A stretch of DNA of 64,000 bases from Pedobacter boryungensis (GTDB taxonomy: Bacteria > Bacteroidota > Bacteroidia > Sphingobacteriales > Sphingobacteriaceae), in contig NZ_JABMKV010000002.1 of assembly GCF_013204825.1 (NCBI RefSeq), positions 434,001 through 498,000 of the forward strand, read 5' to 3'. Positions 36,938 through 45,661 of this stretch are shown here, one piece after another. The notes beneath the pieces were generated by a model. That model was not told the origin of the DNA. It saw only the letters and a list, made by a program, of their open reading frames with translations, and ran no database searches. A program made the position numbers and the translations under genes. Every line of letters begins with the position of its first letter. Within the stretch, counting starts at the first letter, position 1.

Positions 36938-39238
36938 ATGATGAACAAGATACGCCTAATAATGGTTGTACTATTTGCCTGTTTTACTGTGCCATTGTTT
37001 GCTACAGAATTAACAGAAGTTAAAGGAAAAGTTACCGATGCCAATACTAAAGAGCCTCTTTCTGGTGCTACAATTTACATTTCAGATTTAAAAGCAACCA
37101 CTACCACAAACGCTAGTGGAGAATTTACATTTACAAATATTCCTGTTAAAGGAAAATTCTTGGTAGAAGTGAGATACCTAGGTTATAAAACAACATCTAA
37201 ACAAGTCGATTTGGCTGAGAATAGTCAAATTACATTTGAATTGGAACAATCTGTTATTGAAAGTGCAGAGGTGGTAATTACCGGAACGCCATATAGTTCG
37301 AATAATAAAACTAACAGTTTGGCTGTGGTTTCTGTAAACAGAGAAAAATTAGCGCAGGCTGGAGGCACAAATATTATAGATGCAATAGCAAAAGTGCCAG
37401 GTATTTCTCAGGTAACAACTGGGGGTGCAATTTCAAAACCATCTATTCGAGGTTTGGGTTATAATCGCGTGTTAACTATTGTTGATGGTGCAAGAGAAGA
37501 AGCACAACAATGGGGAGATGAACATGGTGTTGAAGTTGATCAATTTTCGGCCAACAGAATTGAAGTTTTAAAAGGCCCTGCAAGTTTATTGTATGGCTCT
37601 GATGCATTAGGTGGAGTAATTAATATTATTGATGATTTAGTGCCTGCATCTGGAGATTTTAATGGGAACTTTACCACTAGTTATAATACAAACAATGGTT
37701 TAACAGCATCTTCATTAATGTTACAGGGCAATACCAATGGTTTTGTTTATCGTGGACGGGCATCATACAAAAATGCATATGGTTTCAGTTACGGCGATAA
37801 AACAGTTCCAAATTCTGGGTTTAACGAAACTAACTTCAGTGGAATGTTAGGTTTAAATAAAACGTGGGGTTATGCACATTTAAGTCTATCAAAGTTTAAT
37901 ACAAACGTTGGTTTGGTAGAAAATGGCCCAAATGCCAATGGTGATTATGAAGACGAAAATGGTGCAATAATCACTAACGATGAAGCGCAAACCAGAAAGC
38001 TTAACCTTCCTTTTCAAAATATTAATCATTATAGGGCTGCTATAAATAGTAATGTTCTTTTAGGTGGTGGGCAATTGAAAACTACATTGGCTTTTCAGCG
38101 AAATATTCGTAAAGAATTTGAAGAAAGCGCAATAGAACCAGGCTTAAATTTGGGATTGAATTCTTATACTTATGATGTAAAGTATTCTTTCGCTAATAGT
38201 GGCGTTTGGGAACCAACCGTTGGTGTACAGGGAATGCATCAAACTAATTTAAATAGGGGAGATGAGTTTTTAATTCCAGATTATACAAGTGATAATATTG
38301 GTGCATTTGCCTATTTGAAACGTAATTTTACAAAGGGAGCAATTAATGCAGGTGTTCGCTACGATTATAAAAATGTGGATGGCGATGATTTAACTTCCGA
38401 TGGAAATCAAGTTTTTACAGCATTTAATAATAAATTTTCTAACATATCTGGATCAATCGGTTTTGCATTTGAAATTGCTAAAAACTTAAACTTGAAAGGA
38501 AATGCTGGATCGGGATTTAGAGCGCCAAATATTGCAGAGTTAGGCGCAAACGGCCGTCATGAAGGTACATTTAGATACGAGATTGGAAATAGCAATCTAA
38601 AACAAGAAACCAGTTTGCAGTTCGATTTAGGCTTAGAATACAATGCTGAAAAAGTAACCATTGGTTTAAATGCATATAGCAATCGTATTTACAATTATAT
38701 CTATCCTGGTAATTTTAATAACGAAACTCATCCCTTTTTAGAAGAAGATGGCACGACAACTACATTGCCATTATATCGGTATGTGCAAACAGATGCAGAA
38801 TTGTTGGGTGGTGAGGCTTCTGTAGATTTTCATTTAATTAAATCTCTGCATTTTGAAAACACCTTTGCTTATGTAAAAGGCACTAATAAAGCAAATAATA
38901 CAGCCTTACCTTTTATTCCAGCTGCAAGTTTAAATAATGAATTGCGTTTTGAACCAACTATTAAAGGATTGAAAGATAGTTTTATCAAAGTTGGATTAAC
39001 TAATGTATTTAAACAAGATCGCTTTGATAGTTTTGAAACTGAAACAGATGGCTACACTTTGTTAGATGCTGGCATTGGAACTTCTTTGAAAGTTAAAAAT
39101 GGTAAAATTAATTTGTGGATTACAGGACAAAACCTAGGTAATAAGTTATATTATAATCACTTAAGCAGATATAAACCTGCAGGAATTTATAATTCGGGAC
39201 GTAATGTAAGTTTTGGAATTAGTGTTCCTTTACTGTAG
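36938..39238 (+). CDS. TonB-dependent receptor, probably for a metal or metal complex
   Basis: The 766-residue protein has a signal peptide (TVPLFA), a carboxypeptidase-regulatory-like domain (VKGKVTDANTKEPLSGATIY), a plug (IDAIAKVPGISQVTTGG, KPSIRGLGYNRVLTIVDGAR), then IEVLKGPASLLYGSDALGGVINI, and a 22-strand-type barrel ending NVSFGISVPLL. The plug stretch QQWGDEHGVEVDQFSANRIEV resembles the zinc/copper receptor group (ZnuD-like). With the upstream Cys/His protein this suggests metal uptake. No substrate can be proved. Confidence 0.9.
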   Translation: MMNKIRLIMVVLFACFTVPLFATELTEVKGKVTDANTKEPLSGATIYISDLKATTTTNASGEFTFTNIPVKGKFLVEVRYLGYKTTSKQVDLAENSQITFELEQSVIESAEVVITGTPYSSNNKTNSLAVVSVNREKLAQAGGTNIIDAIAKVPGISQVTTGGAISKPSIRGLGYNRVLTIVDGAREEAQQWGDEHGVEVDQFSANRIEVLKGPASLLYGSDALGGVINIIDDLVPASGDFNGNFTTSYNTNNGLTASSLMLQGNTNGFVYRGRASYKNAYGFSYGDKTVPNSGFNETNFSGMLGLNKTWGYAHLSLSKFNTNVGLVENGPNANGDYEDENGAIITNDEAQTRKLNLPFQNINHYRAAINSNVLLGGGQLKTTLAFQRNIRKEFEESAIEPGLNLGLNSYTYDVKYSFANSGVWEPTVGVQGMHQTNLNRGDEFLIPDYTSDNIGAFAYLKRNFTKGAINAGVRYDYKNVDGDDLTSDGNQVFTAFNNKFSNISGSIGFAFEIAKNLNLKGNAGSGFRAPNIAELGANGRHEGTFRYEIGNSNLKQETSLQFDLGLEYNAEKVTIGLNAYSNRIYNYIYPGNFNNETHPFLEEDGTTTTLPLYRYVQTDAELLGGEASVDFHLIKSLHFENTFAYVKGTNKANNTALPFIPAASLNNELRFEPTIKGLKDSFIKVGLTNVFKQDRFDSFETETDGYTLLDAGIGTSLKVKNGKINLWITGQNLGNKLYYNHLSRYKPAGIYNSGRNVSFGISVPLL

Positions 39239-39274
39239 TTGGGTAATACTAATTGGCTCTCTTGCCTAAATAAT

Positions 39275-39321
39275 AGCCGCAAATTTGCAGATTTTTTAAT
39301 CAGCGCATTTGCGGCTTTTTC
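39275..39321 (+). terminator. Terminator after the TonB receptor
   Basis: AGCCGCAAAT (39275-39284) pairs with ATTTGCGGCT (39307-39316) over a 22-nt loop and is followed by TTTTT. Confidence 0.7.
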
Positions 39322-39456
39322 ATGTCAAAAATTGTCGTCTATAGCGCAATGAGGGCTTTTTTTGAAAATTTCTAACTGAGATTCTTCGCCATCCCTAAAT
39401 GATAATTAAAAATAATTTCAAAATAATTTGGTGCTTTCAAAATAACATTATACTTT

Positions 39457-39480
39457 AGTGTATTATTTAACTAATACAGT
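39457..39480. promoter_or_regulatory. Operator candidate for the GntR/YtrA-type regulator
   Basis: AGTGTATTA and TAATACAGT face each other across 6 bp, an inverted repeat with 9-bp arms and one mismatch (perfect 7-bp core TGTATTA/TAATACA at 39459-39478). It ends 5 bp before the ATG of the ABC operon, whose third gene encodes a YtrA-type GntR protein. From memory, B. subtilis YtrA recognises AGTGTA...TACACT, very similar. Confidence 0.6.
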
Positions 39481-39485
39481 AGAAT

Positions 39486-40313
39486 ATGATTAAAATTAAC
39501 AACCTGAATTTTGGTTACCGCAAAAATCAACTGTTATTCAAAAATATGAGCATGCAATTAAGTACTGGACATATTTATGGATTACTAGGAAAGAATGGAG
39601 CGGGTAAATCAACCTTATTAAAAAACATAGCCGGACTAGTTTACGCAGATAGCGGATCGATGGACGTAATGGGTTACGATCCCTCAAAAAGACAACCTGC
39701 ATTATTAGCAGAAATTTGTTTTATCCCTGAAGAATTTTATTTGCCATCAGTAAAAATTGATGCGTTTGTAAAAGCAAATGCTGGCTTTTATCCAAATTTT
39801 GATCATCCGTACTTTACGGCTCTTTTAGCAGAGTTTGATATCCCAGTAGCACAAAAATTAATCGACATGTCTTATGGCCAAAAGAAAAAAGTGATCATCG
39901 CCTTTGGTTTAGCTACACAAGCTAAATTGGTAATTATGGATGAACCAACCAATGGTTTAGACATTCCTTCAAAGGCGCAGTTCCGTAAAATTATGGCGTC
40001 GGCTTTAACAGATGATCGTTGCATTATCATCTCAACACACCAAGTGAGGGATTTAGATAATTTAATTGATACCGTAATTATGCTAGATGAAAACAAAGTA
40101 GCATTAAAAGCATCGGTTGAAGAAATTACCAATAAACTTTGCTTTAAACGTGTTAAAGAAATAGATGATAAAGTAATTTATGCAGAGCCTTCTTTAGCGG
40201 GTTATAATGCTGTATTACAAAACTTCCATGATGAAGATAGTAAACTAGATCTTGAACTTTTGTTTAATGCGGTATTGGCAGAAAAAAATAAATTAAAACC
40301 AATTTTTAACTAA
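39486..40313 (+). CDS. ABC transporter ATP-binding protein (YtrB-like)
   Basis: The 275-residue protein has Walker A GKNGAGKST, a Q-loop region EICFIPEEFYLPS, signature MSYGQKKK (a variant of LSGGQ), Walker B KLVIMDEPTNGLD and the switch His in ISTHQVRDL. It energises the permease encoded next (13-bp gap). The operon order ATPase, permease, GntR regulator, membrane protein suggests a stress- or envelope-induced transporter under autorepression. Confidence 0.92.
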   Translation: MIKINNLNFGYRKNQLLFKNMSMQLSTGHIYGLLGKNGAGKSTLLKNIAGLVYADSGSMDVMGYDPSKRQPALLAEICFIPEEFYLPSVKIDAFVKANAGFYPNFDHPYFTALLAEFDIPVAQKLIDMSYGQKKKVIIAFGLATQAKLVIMDEPTNGLDIPSKAQFRKIMASALTDDRCIIISTHQVRDLDNLIDTVIMLDENKVALKASVEEITNKLCFKRVKEIDDKVIYAEPSLAGYNAVLQNFHDEDSKLDLELLFNAVLAEKNKLKPIFN

Positions 40314-40326
40314 AATCTTAACACAC

Positions 40327-41151
40327 ATGAACAACACATTTAGCATACAACGTTTTGGTCTTTTGTTAAAGAGACAGTGGCTAGAATTTGGTAAAATTTA
40401 CCTAATTACTTTAGCGGTTGCACTTGGGGTTATTATCACCTTTTACAGTTTTGCAACTTGGAACACTATCTTCGAACAGCGTCTTTTTTCTGAAAGGTTA
40501 TTGAATTTTAGAGAACCATTATTTTTAATCTTCGGCTTTCTATTTATCACGGTCATTGCAAGTAGTTACTTTGCTCATTTGGGCCAAAAATCAAAAGCAA
40601 TTATAGATTTAATGATACCAGCATCTACTTTTGAGAAGTTTTTAACTGGTGTTCTATTTACTGCTGTATTAAGTACAGTTAGTTTTTTAGTAATTTTCTA
40701 CTTAACCGATCTTGCATTTGTAAGTAAGCTAAGAAGTATTTTTCATAATGTAGATACAGCAACTTCTTTTAGAGATTCTTACGGTAAAGTAGTAGAAACT
40801 AGAGATAATTTGGCTTTCTTTTTTACTAGAAATTATCCTAAGGAATTTACATCGGTATTCTTACTTACACCGGTTTTTGTAACGAGCATATTCTTATTAG
40901 GTTCCATTTATTTTAATAAGTTCCACTATATTAAAACAGCTATTTCAGTAATGATTTTCTCAGGCATATGGACCTATATTATTGTAAAAACTGGACAAAC
41001 AATGTTTGATAATAAAATTCCAATAAATACAGGTAATGGAGAGAATATCTCAAAAGGTTTAATAGAATTAGGCATGTTTTCACTTCTACTTTTATTAACG
41101 GCAATTTTTTGGGTGATAACTTACGTACGCCTTAAAGAAAAACAGGTTTAA
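40327..41151 (+). CDS. ABC transporter permease
   Basis: The 274-residue protein has six hydrophobic helices (for example IYLITLAVALGVIITFYSF and LFLIFGFLFITVIASSYF) with a large loop of about 60 residues between helices 3 and 4. It shows no substrate-specific motif. It resembles the ABC-2 type permeases paired with YtrB-like ATPases. The neighbouring ATPase and GntR protein define its operon. Confidence 0.85.
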   Translation: MNNTFSIQRFGLLLKRQWLEFGKIYLITLAVALGVIITFYSFATWNTIFEQRLFSERLLNFREPLFLIFGFLFITVIASSYFAHLGQKSKAIIDLMIPASTFEKFLTGVLFTAVLSTVSFLVIFYLTDLAFVSKLRSIFHNVDTATSFRDSYGKVVETRDNLAFFFTRNYPKEFTSVFLLTPVFVTSIFLLGSIYFNKFHYIKTAISVMIFSGIWTYIIVKTGQTMFDNKIPINTGNGENISKGLIELGMFSLLLLLTAIFWVITYVRLKEKQV

Positions 41152-41168
41152 TTATAAATGGTATCGAT

Positions 41169-41543
41169 ATGGAATTTAGAGATAATAAGGCAATATACCT
41201 TCAAATAGCAGAGTACGTTTGTGAGCACATTTTGCTCGGAAAATGGAAAGGTGATGAAAAAGTTCCCTCTGTTAGGGAAATGGCCGTCGAGCTAGAGGTT
41301 AACCCAAATACAGTAATGCGTACCTACGAATTACTTCAAACTAAGAACATAATTAACAACAAAAGAGGAATTGGTTTTTTTGTAGACGACGATGCGATAG
41401 CAAATGTAAAAAGTTATAGAAAAGCGCAATTTATGGACGACGAACTTCCGGTAGTTTTTAGAAATATGTATTTATTAAACATAGGGTTTGACGAATTACA
41501 AGATCGCTATAACACTTTTGTTAAAGAAAATTTTAATTCATAA
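41169..41543 (+). CDS. GntR-family regulator, YtrA subfamily
   Basis: The 124-residue protein has the GntR winged helix (IYLQIAEYVCEHILLGKW, then VPSVREMAVELEVNPNTVMRTYELLQ) and only a short C-terminal extension of about 50 residues, the hallmark of the YtrA subfamily. These proteins usually repress their own ABC transporter operon. The inverted repeat at 39457-39480 is the likely site. The gene is third in the operon. Confidence 0.92.
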   Translation: MEFRDNKAIYLQIAEYVCEHILLGKWKGDEKVPSVREMAVELEVNPNTVMRTYELLQTKNIINNKRGIGFFVDDDAIANVKSYRKAQFMDDELPVVFRNMYLLNIGFDELQDRYNTFVKENFNS

Positions 41544-41546
41544 ATA

Positions 41547-42404
41547 ATGAAAACAAGTAATAAAATATTAATCGCTTTTGCGGTAGCACTGATTTTAATT
41601 CCGGTTTTGGGAATGGTAATTGTGTCTGCAACACAATATAAAACAGGTAGTTATAAAGATATTGCAGATCAAAAGATAGAAAACTTTAGTACACCTACTA
41701 AGAATATGACAAGTATAGCTCTTGCCTCTCCATTTGAAACTGTAAATATTGCAGATGGTAAAGGGTTGGCAATCACTATCCATCTCATAAAAGATGAAAA
41801 GTTTGGCATCAAAATCCAAAATAAATTTAAAGATTTAGTAGTAGCAACTGTAGATGCAAGTGGTCAATTACAACTCAATATTAAAGATCAAGTTGAAACA
41901 GAAGAAAACAGAATTAGGTACACAAATATCTACGTGTATGGACCTAACTTGAAATCATTAAATGTAACCAACTTAAATGATTTAAATGTAACGAGCACAG
42001 CTGATAGCTTAACATTAAATACTAAAAAGATGAGCTCATTATCCTTTGAATCTGGAACGCACATCAAACAATTAAATTTAAAAACAATTGATGTAGAGAG
42101 ACTAAGCTTTAATGAAGATGATATTAAATCTATCAACTTAGATTTAGAGCATACAAATCTTTACATAGGGGAAAACTCATTTGAAAATGCAGCTATTACT
42201 ACACGTGGAAACTGCGAAGTTGAAATTGGTAACGACTATAATAATGCTAAAAAACAGACTATTTCAAATCTAGTATTAAATACGAATGGAGTCGCAACGG
42301 TAAAAGTGCAAAATACTACCATTGCAAACTGTTCAGGTAAATTATCTGATGAAACTCAGGTACAAATGCCTGCGGCTAATTTAAATCAGATGTATAAAAA
42401 ATAA
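41547..42404 (+). CDS. Membrane-anchored GIN-domain-like protein (DUF2807 type)
   Basis: The 285-residue protein has one N-terminal membrane helix (ILIAFAVALILIPVLGMVIV) and a repetitive beta-helix-like region (LKSLNVTNLNDLNVTSTADSL, then KQLNLKTIDVERLSFNEDD) like the putative auto-transporter adhesin head GIN domain of Bacteroidota. It begins 3 bp after the GntR stop and is part of the ABC operon, so it may be a component or a sensor of the transported stressor. Confidence 0.7.
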   Translation: MKTSNKILIAFAVALILIPVLGMVIVSATQYKTGSYKDIADQKIENFSTPTKNMTSIALASPFETVNIADGKGLAITIHLIKDEKFGIKIQNKFKDLVVATVDASGQLQLNIKDQVETEENRIRYTNIYVYGPNLKSLNVTNLNDLNVTSTADSLTLNTKKMSSLSFESGTHIKQLNLKTIDVERLSFNEDDIKSINLDLEHTNLYIGENSFENAAITTRGNCEVEIGNDYNNAKKQTISNLVLNTNGVATVKVQNTTIANCSGKLSDETQVQMPAANLNQMYKK

Positions 42405-42410
42405 ACTACT

Positions 42411-42491
42411 CGTCATTGCGACCAAGCGAGGCAATCTTAAAGTGATTGCTTAACCTATAGTTCTAAGGTTGCTTCGTGTCTCGCAATGACG
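42411..42491. repeat. REP-like palindromic intergenic repeat
   Basis: CGTCATTGCGA (42412-42422) and TCGCAATGACG (42480-42490) are exact inverted arms around GC-richer inner arms containing AGCGAGGCAATC and GGTTGCTTCG. It fills the space between convergent genes and is out of step with the AT-rich surroundings. It looks like a dispersed palindromic element of the kind frequent in Sphingobacteriaceae. It may also act as a bidirectional terminator. Confidence 0.65.
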
Positions 42492-42492
42492 A

Positions 42493-43980
42493 TTAAATAG
42501 TTGATGTTCTCATAAACTCAACACTAGCTTTAATATCACTTGCTAAAAGCCTATCCGCCTCATTGAATGAAACAAGTTCACGATATTTATTCACCAATTT
42601 TTCAATTTTAACTGATGATTTTTCTGGTAATCTTAATTCTAATGCTTGGCTTGCTGTTAGTAATTCTATAGCCAAAATTCGCTCTACATTTTCTACAACT
42701 CGAAGACATTTCGTAGCGGCATTTGCCCCCATACTTACATGATCTTCTTGCCCATTGCTACTTACAATACTATCAACAGATGCAGGCGTACACAATTGTT
42801 TATTTTCACTTGCAATAGATGCTGCGGTGTATTGTGTAATCATTAAGCCTGAATTTAATCCAGCGTTTTTAACTAAAAATGGAGGCAATCCTCTAGTTCC
42901 AGAAATTAGCTGAAAAGTTCTGCGCTCTGAAATTGAACCTAATTCGGCCAATGCCAAACATAAAAAATCTAAAGTTAATGCCAACGGTTGCCCATGGAAA
43001 TTCCCTGCAGAAATAATTAAATCCTCATCTGGAAAAACATTAGGGTTATCCGTTACAGAATTCATTTCTGTTTCGAAGACAGACTGAATATAATTGATGC
43101 TATCCTTACTCGCACCATGAACTTGGGGCACACAACGGAAAGAATATGGATCTTGCGTTTGCTTACCTTTTCTGGCTATTAATGTACTTCCTTCGAGCCA
43201 ATTTTTAATAGCTTTAGCCGTTTCAAGTTGCCCTTGATGTGGTCTAATAACGTGACTTAAATTTAGGAAAGGATCAATTCTACAATCAAAAGCATCAATA
43301 GATATTGCTGCAATTGCATCAGCCCATGCTGAAAGTTTTTGTGCTTTTAATAAACAAAACGTGCCATAAGCACTCATAAATTGAGTGCCGTTAATTAGTG
43401 CTAAGCCTTCTTTACTTTGCAAGGTTAGTGCTTTCCAATTTAATTTTTTATTTAATTCAGCACTGCTAATTTTTTCATTTTGATACCAAACCTCACCTTC
43501 ACCAATTAAAGGCAAAGCTAAATGTGCAAGGGGAGCTAAATCTCCTGATGCACCTAGTGAACCCTGCGTATAAATTACTGGTAAAATATCATGATTGTAA
43601 AATTCTACCAAACGTTGTACAGTACTTAAAGCAACAGCAGAATGGCCATAACTTAAAGACTGTATTTTAAGTAAAAGCATTAATTTTACTATTTCTTTAG
43701 GCACTTCTTGTCCTGTTCCGCAAGCATGAGATAGCAATAAATTATGCTGAAGTTGCGTGAGGTTTACGGCTTCAATTTTTACGTTTTGTAAATAACCAAA
43801 TCCAGTATTAATCCCATAAATAGGATCTGCATTTGTATTTAATTTATTATCTAAATATTTTCTGCATTTTTCAATCCGATCAATTGCTAATGCAGATAAA
43901 CTAATGCTTTTTTTTTCCTGAATGATGTTTTCAATAACGGTTAAAGACAATTGCTCTGAACCGATTTGGTAATCTGTCAT
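42493..43980 (-). CDS. hutH: Histidine ammonia-lyase
   Basis: The 495-residue protein contains the MIO-forming Ala144-Ser145-Gly146 in GSLGASGDLAPL, the YGINTGFG loop near the N-terminus, and the QDPYSFRCVPQVHG, VTDNPNVF and SSNGQEDHVSMGANAA stretches of the HAL family. It removes ammonia from histidine to give urocanate, the substrate of hutU in this window. It is monocistronic, with its own -7 element (TATTTTTG, complement of 44000-44007) 19 bp before the ATG. Confidence 0.95.
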   Translation of the reverse strand: MTDYQIGSEQLSLTVIENIIQEKKSISLSALAIDRIEKCRKYLDNKLNTNADPIYGINTGFGYLQNVKIEAVNLTQLQHNLLLSHACGTGQEVPKEIVKLMLLLKIQSLSYGHSAVALSTVQRLVEFYNHDILPVIYTQGSLGASGDLAPLAHLALPLIGEGEVWYQNEKISSAELNKKLNWKALTLQSKEGLALINGTQFMSAYGTFCLLKAQKLSAWADAIAAISIDAFDCRIDPFLNLSHVIRPHQGQLETAKAIKNWLEGSTLIARKGKQTQDPYSFRCVPQVHGASKDSINYIQSVFETEMNSVTDNPNVFPDEDLIISAGNFHGQPLALTLDFLCLALAELGSISERRTFQLISGTRGLPPFLVKNAGLNSGLMITQYTAASIASENKQLCTPASVDSIVSSNGQEDHVSMGANAATKCLRVVENVERILAIELLTASQALELRLPEKSSVKIEKLVNKYRELVSFNEADRLLASDIKASVEFMRTSTI

Positions 43981-43999
43981 TTATTTATATTTGGTGGCT

Positions 44000-44007
44000 C
44001 AAAAATA
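44000..44007 (-). promoter_or_regulatory. Promoter -7 element of hutH
   Basis: On the minus strand this reads TATTTTTG, matching TAnnTTTG, 19 bp before the hutH ATG. No -33 at the right spacing was found. Confidence 0.4.
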
Positions 44008-44058
44008 GGAATAATTTGTAAGTCTAGAGACTTGAGACAAATGACTTAAGTTCAGAAA

Positions 44059-45072
44059 CTAATCTTCTAAAATTTCTAACTGCGCAATAATGTCTTCTTC
44101 AGTTATCGGATAAGGGACATCATGAACTATATTTTGATAGACAGCTTCGAACAAACCATTATAATCTCCTCTTTCCGAAAGTACAAATTCTGTTGTCCTA
44201 CCTCCATCTTCTGTAACTAAAGTAAGCTTACCTGCATCTGCTGGATTTTCAACTCCGTATTTTTCATCGGTAGGTTTTATTCCTTTTAGTAATTGTGCTT
44301 CCTGTACATCGGCATGATTTTTACTAAAAGAACCCATTATTCCATTTAATACAAAGGCAGATTGTATATCTGCTACTAACATACTCGCTGTTAAAAACAC
44401 ATTTAATTCGTTAGGGTAACTTAATTGTATCGCAAAATAATCATCCACTTTTGTGTCAACACGATTTTTTGTTAATACTTTGTGATATGAATTAGGTTTG
44501 CCAAATAAAGCAATCGCTTGGTCTAAAAGGTGAGGACCAAGATCATAAGATAATCCACTTGCTGGGTAAGGTTCTTCTTTAAAAAACTTAGGACTGATTT
44601 CATTTCTGTAGCGATCATAACGGAAATGAACCTCTACCAATTTGCCCAGTTTACCACTTTCTATAACTTGCTTTACCGAATTAAACCCGCTATCATATCT
44701 GCGATTTTGATAAACCAAGGCTTTTTTGCCTAAGCTTTTAGCTAATGCAAATAACTCTTTGGCTTGTGCACTAGTCGCCGTAAAAGGTTTTTCTACTAAA
44801 ATATGTTTCCCAGCTTGTACAGCTTGTTTGGCATAATCGTAATGTGTGAAATTTGGGGTGTTGATAATCACTAATTCAATAGAATCATCAGCTATCAACT
44901 CCTCAATACTGTTATAACTAATCACCGATGGATAATCTTTAACAGCTTGTTTTTGGTTACGTTCGGTAACTCCAACAAAGTTGAAACCAGGATGTGTACT
45001 CACAAATGGGGCATGAAATACCTTGCCAGACATGCCATAAGCCAAAAGGCCAGTATTGATTTTACGGTTCAT
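44059..45072 (-). CDS. Gfo/Idh/MocA-family oxidoreductase
   Basis: The 337-residue protein has the Rossmann start INTGLLAYGMSGKVFHAPFV, the dinucleotide-linked IINTPNFTHYDYAKQAVQ and the active-site lysine in HILVEKPFTATSAQA, followed by the GFO_IDH_MocA C-terminal domain with SGLSYDLGPHLLDQAI. The HAPF pattern fits the YdgJ/YvaA-like subgroup acting on sugars or inositols. The substrate is unknown. Its promoter TAGCTTTG lies 4 nt before the ATG. Confidence 0.93.
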   Translation of the reverse strand: MNRKINTGLLAYGMSGKVFHAPFVSTHPGFNFVGVTERNQKQAVKDYPSVISYNSIEELIADDSIELVIINTPNFTHYDYAKQAVQAGKHILVEKPFTATSAQAKELFALAKSLGKKALVYQNRRYDSGFNSVKQVIESGKLGKLVEVHFRYDRYRNEISPKFFKEEPYPASGLSYDLGPHLLDQAIALFGKPNSYHKVLTKNRVDTKVDDYFAIQLSYPNELNVFLTASMLVADIQSAFVLNGIMGSFSKNHADVQEAQLLKGIKPTDEKYGVENPADAGKLTLVTEDGGRTTEFVLSERGDYNGLFEAVYQNIVHDVPYPITEEDIIAQLEILED

Positions 45073-45076
45073 AACA

Positions 45077-45145
45077 CAAAGCTAAAAATTTGACGTATAT
45101 GTGCGTTATTGTCTAAGGCATAAAGCTGCTATAAATGTATATTTG
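45077..45145. promoter_or_regulatory. Divergent leaderless-type promoter pair
   Basis: On the minus strand TAGCTTTG (complement of 45077-45084) is 4 nt before the oxidoreductase ATG. On the plus strand TATATTTG (45138-45145) is 4 nt before the ATG at 45150. In both cases the predicted transcription start falls on or beside the start codon. Confidence 0.55.
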
Positions 45146-45149
45146 CAAC

Positions 45150-45494
45150 ATGAAGCCAGCAGAGATACATGTCAAATGGAAAACGCTACAACAAAAAATT
45201 GCTGAGGAATTTGATTCGGATGTGCCAGACCTAAAGGTTATTTTGTTTTTAATTGGCGTACAGGAATTAGGTAAAGGGCCTGGTAAATATAGCAAAAGGC
45301 AAAAAGAAGAGTTAATGCATATTGCTACTTGTCGTTTGTTAAGTGAAATGGGTTTTTATGAATTAGAAGGATTAGATCAAGATGGTTGGCCCCATTGGAA
45401 ATTAATTAAACCAATTCCATCGTATGCATTAATGGAACAAGAATTATTACTTAAAAGTCTTGCCATTACGTATTTCGAAGATATCTATTCTTAG
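45150..45494 (+). CDS. Conserved small protein of unknown function
   Basis: The 114-residue protein is mostly helical and soluble: EIHVKWKTLQQKIAEEF, VILFLIGVQELGKGPGKYSK, then LLSEMGFYELEGLDQDGWPHW and a C-terminal helix. I do not recognise a family. The start at ATG 45150 is chosen over an in-frame ATG at 45135 because the latter lies in the -7 element. It is divergent from the oxidoreductase gene and ends in front of a repeat/terminator region. Confidence 0.65.
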   Translation: MKPAEIHVKWKTLQQKIAEEFDSDVPDLKVILFLIGVQELGKGPGKYSKRQKEELMHIATCRLLSEMGFYELEGLDQDGWPHWKLIKPIPSYALMEQELLLKSLAITYFEDIYS

Positions 45495-45508
45495 GGTCTA
45501 AGTGAGTT

Positions 45509-45585
45509 GACATTTAGAGCGAAGCGAAGAATCTATGGTTGTATTCGCGAATGAGATTCCTCCAAAGTCGGAAATGACAATAACA
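45509..45585. repeat. Degenerate palindromic repeat between convergent genes
   Basis: The segment holds GAGCGAAGCGAAGAATC and, inverted, GAGATTCCTCC with TCGGAAATGAC, the layout of the dispersed GTCATTTCGA-type palindromes common in Sphingobacteriaceae. The arms are imperfect. It differs from the element at 42411 but is of the same general kind. Confidence 0.45.
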
Positions 45586-45597
45586 TAAAATGGTAAA

Positions 45598-45638
45598 TTA
45601 AAAACCCTGAAGTAACTGAATACAACAGGGTTTTACAT
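45598..45638. terminator. Bidirectional terminator between the small gene and the OmpA gene
   Basis: AAAACCCTG (45601-45609) pairs with CAGGGTTTT (45626-45634). A and T tracts on both sides allow termination in both directions. Confidence 0.7.
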
Positions 45639-45661
45639 TTATAGGTAGATATAAATTTTAA

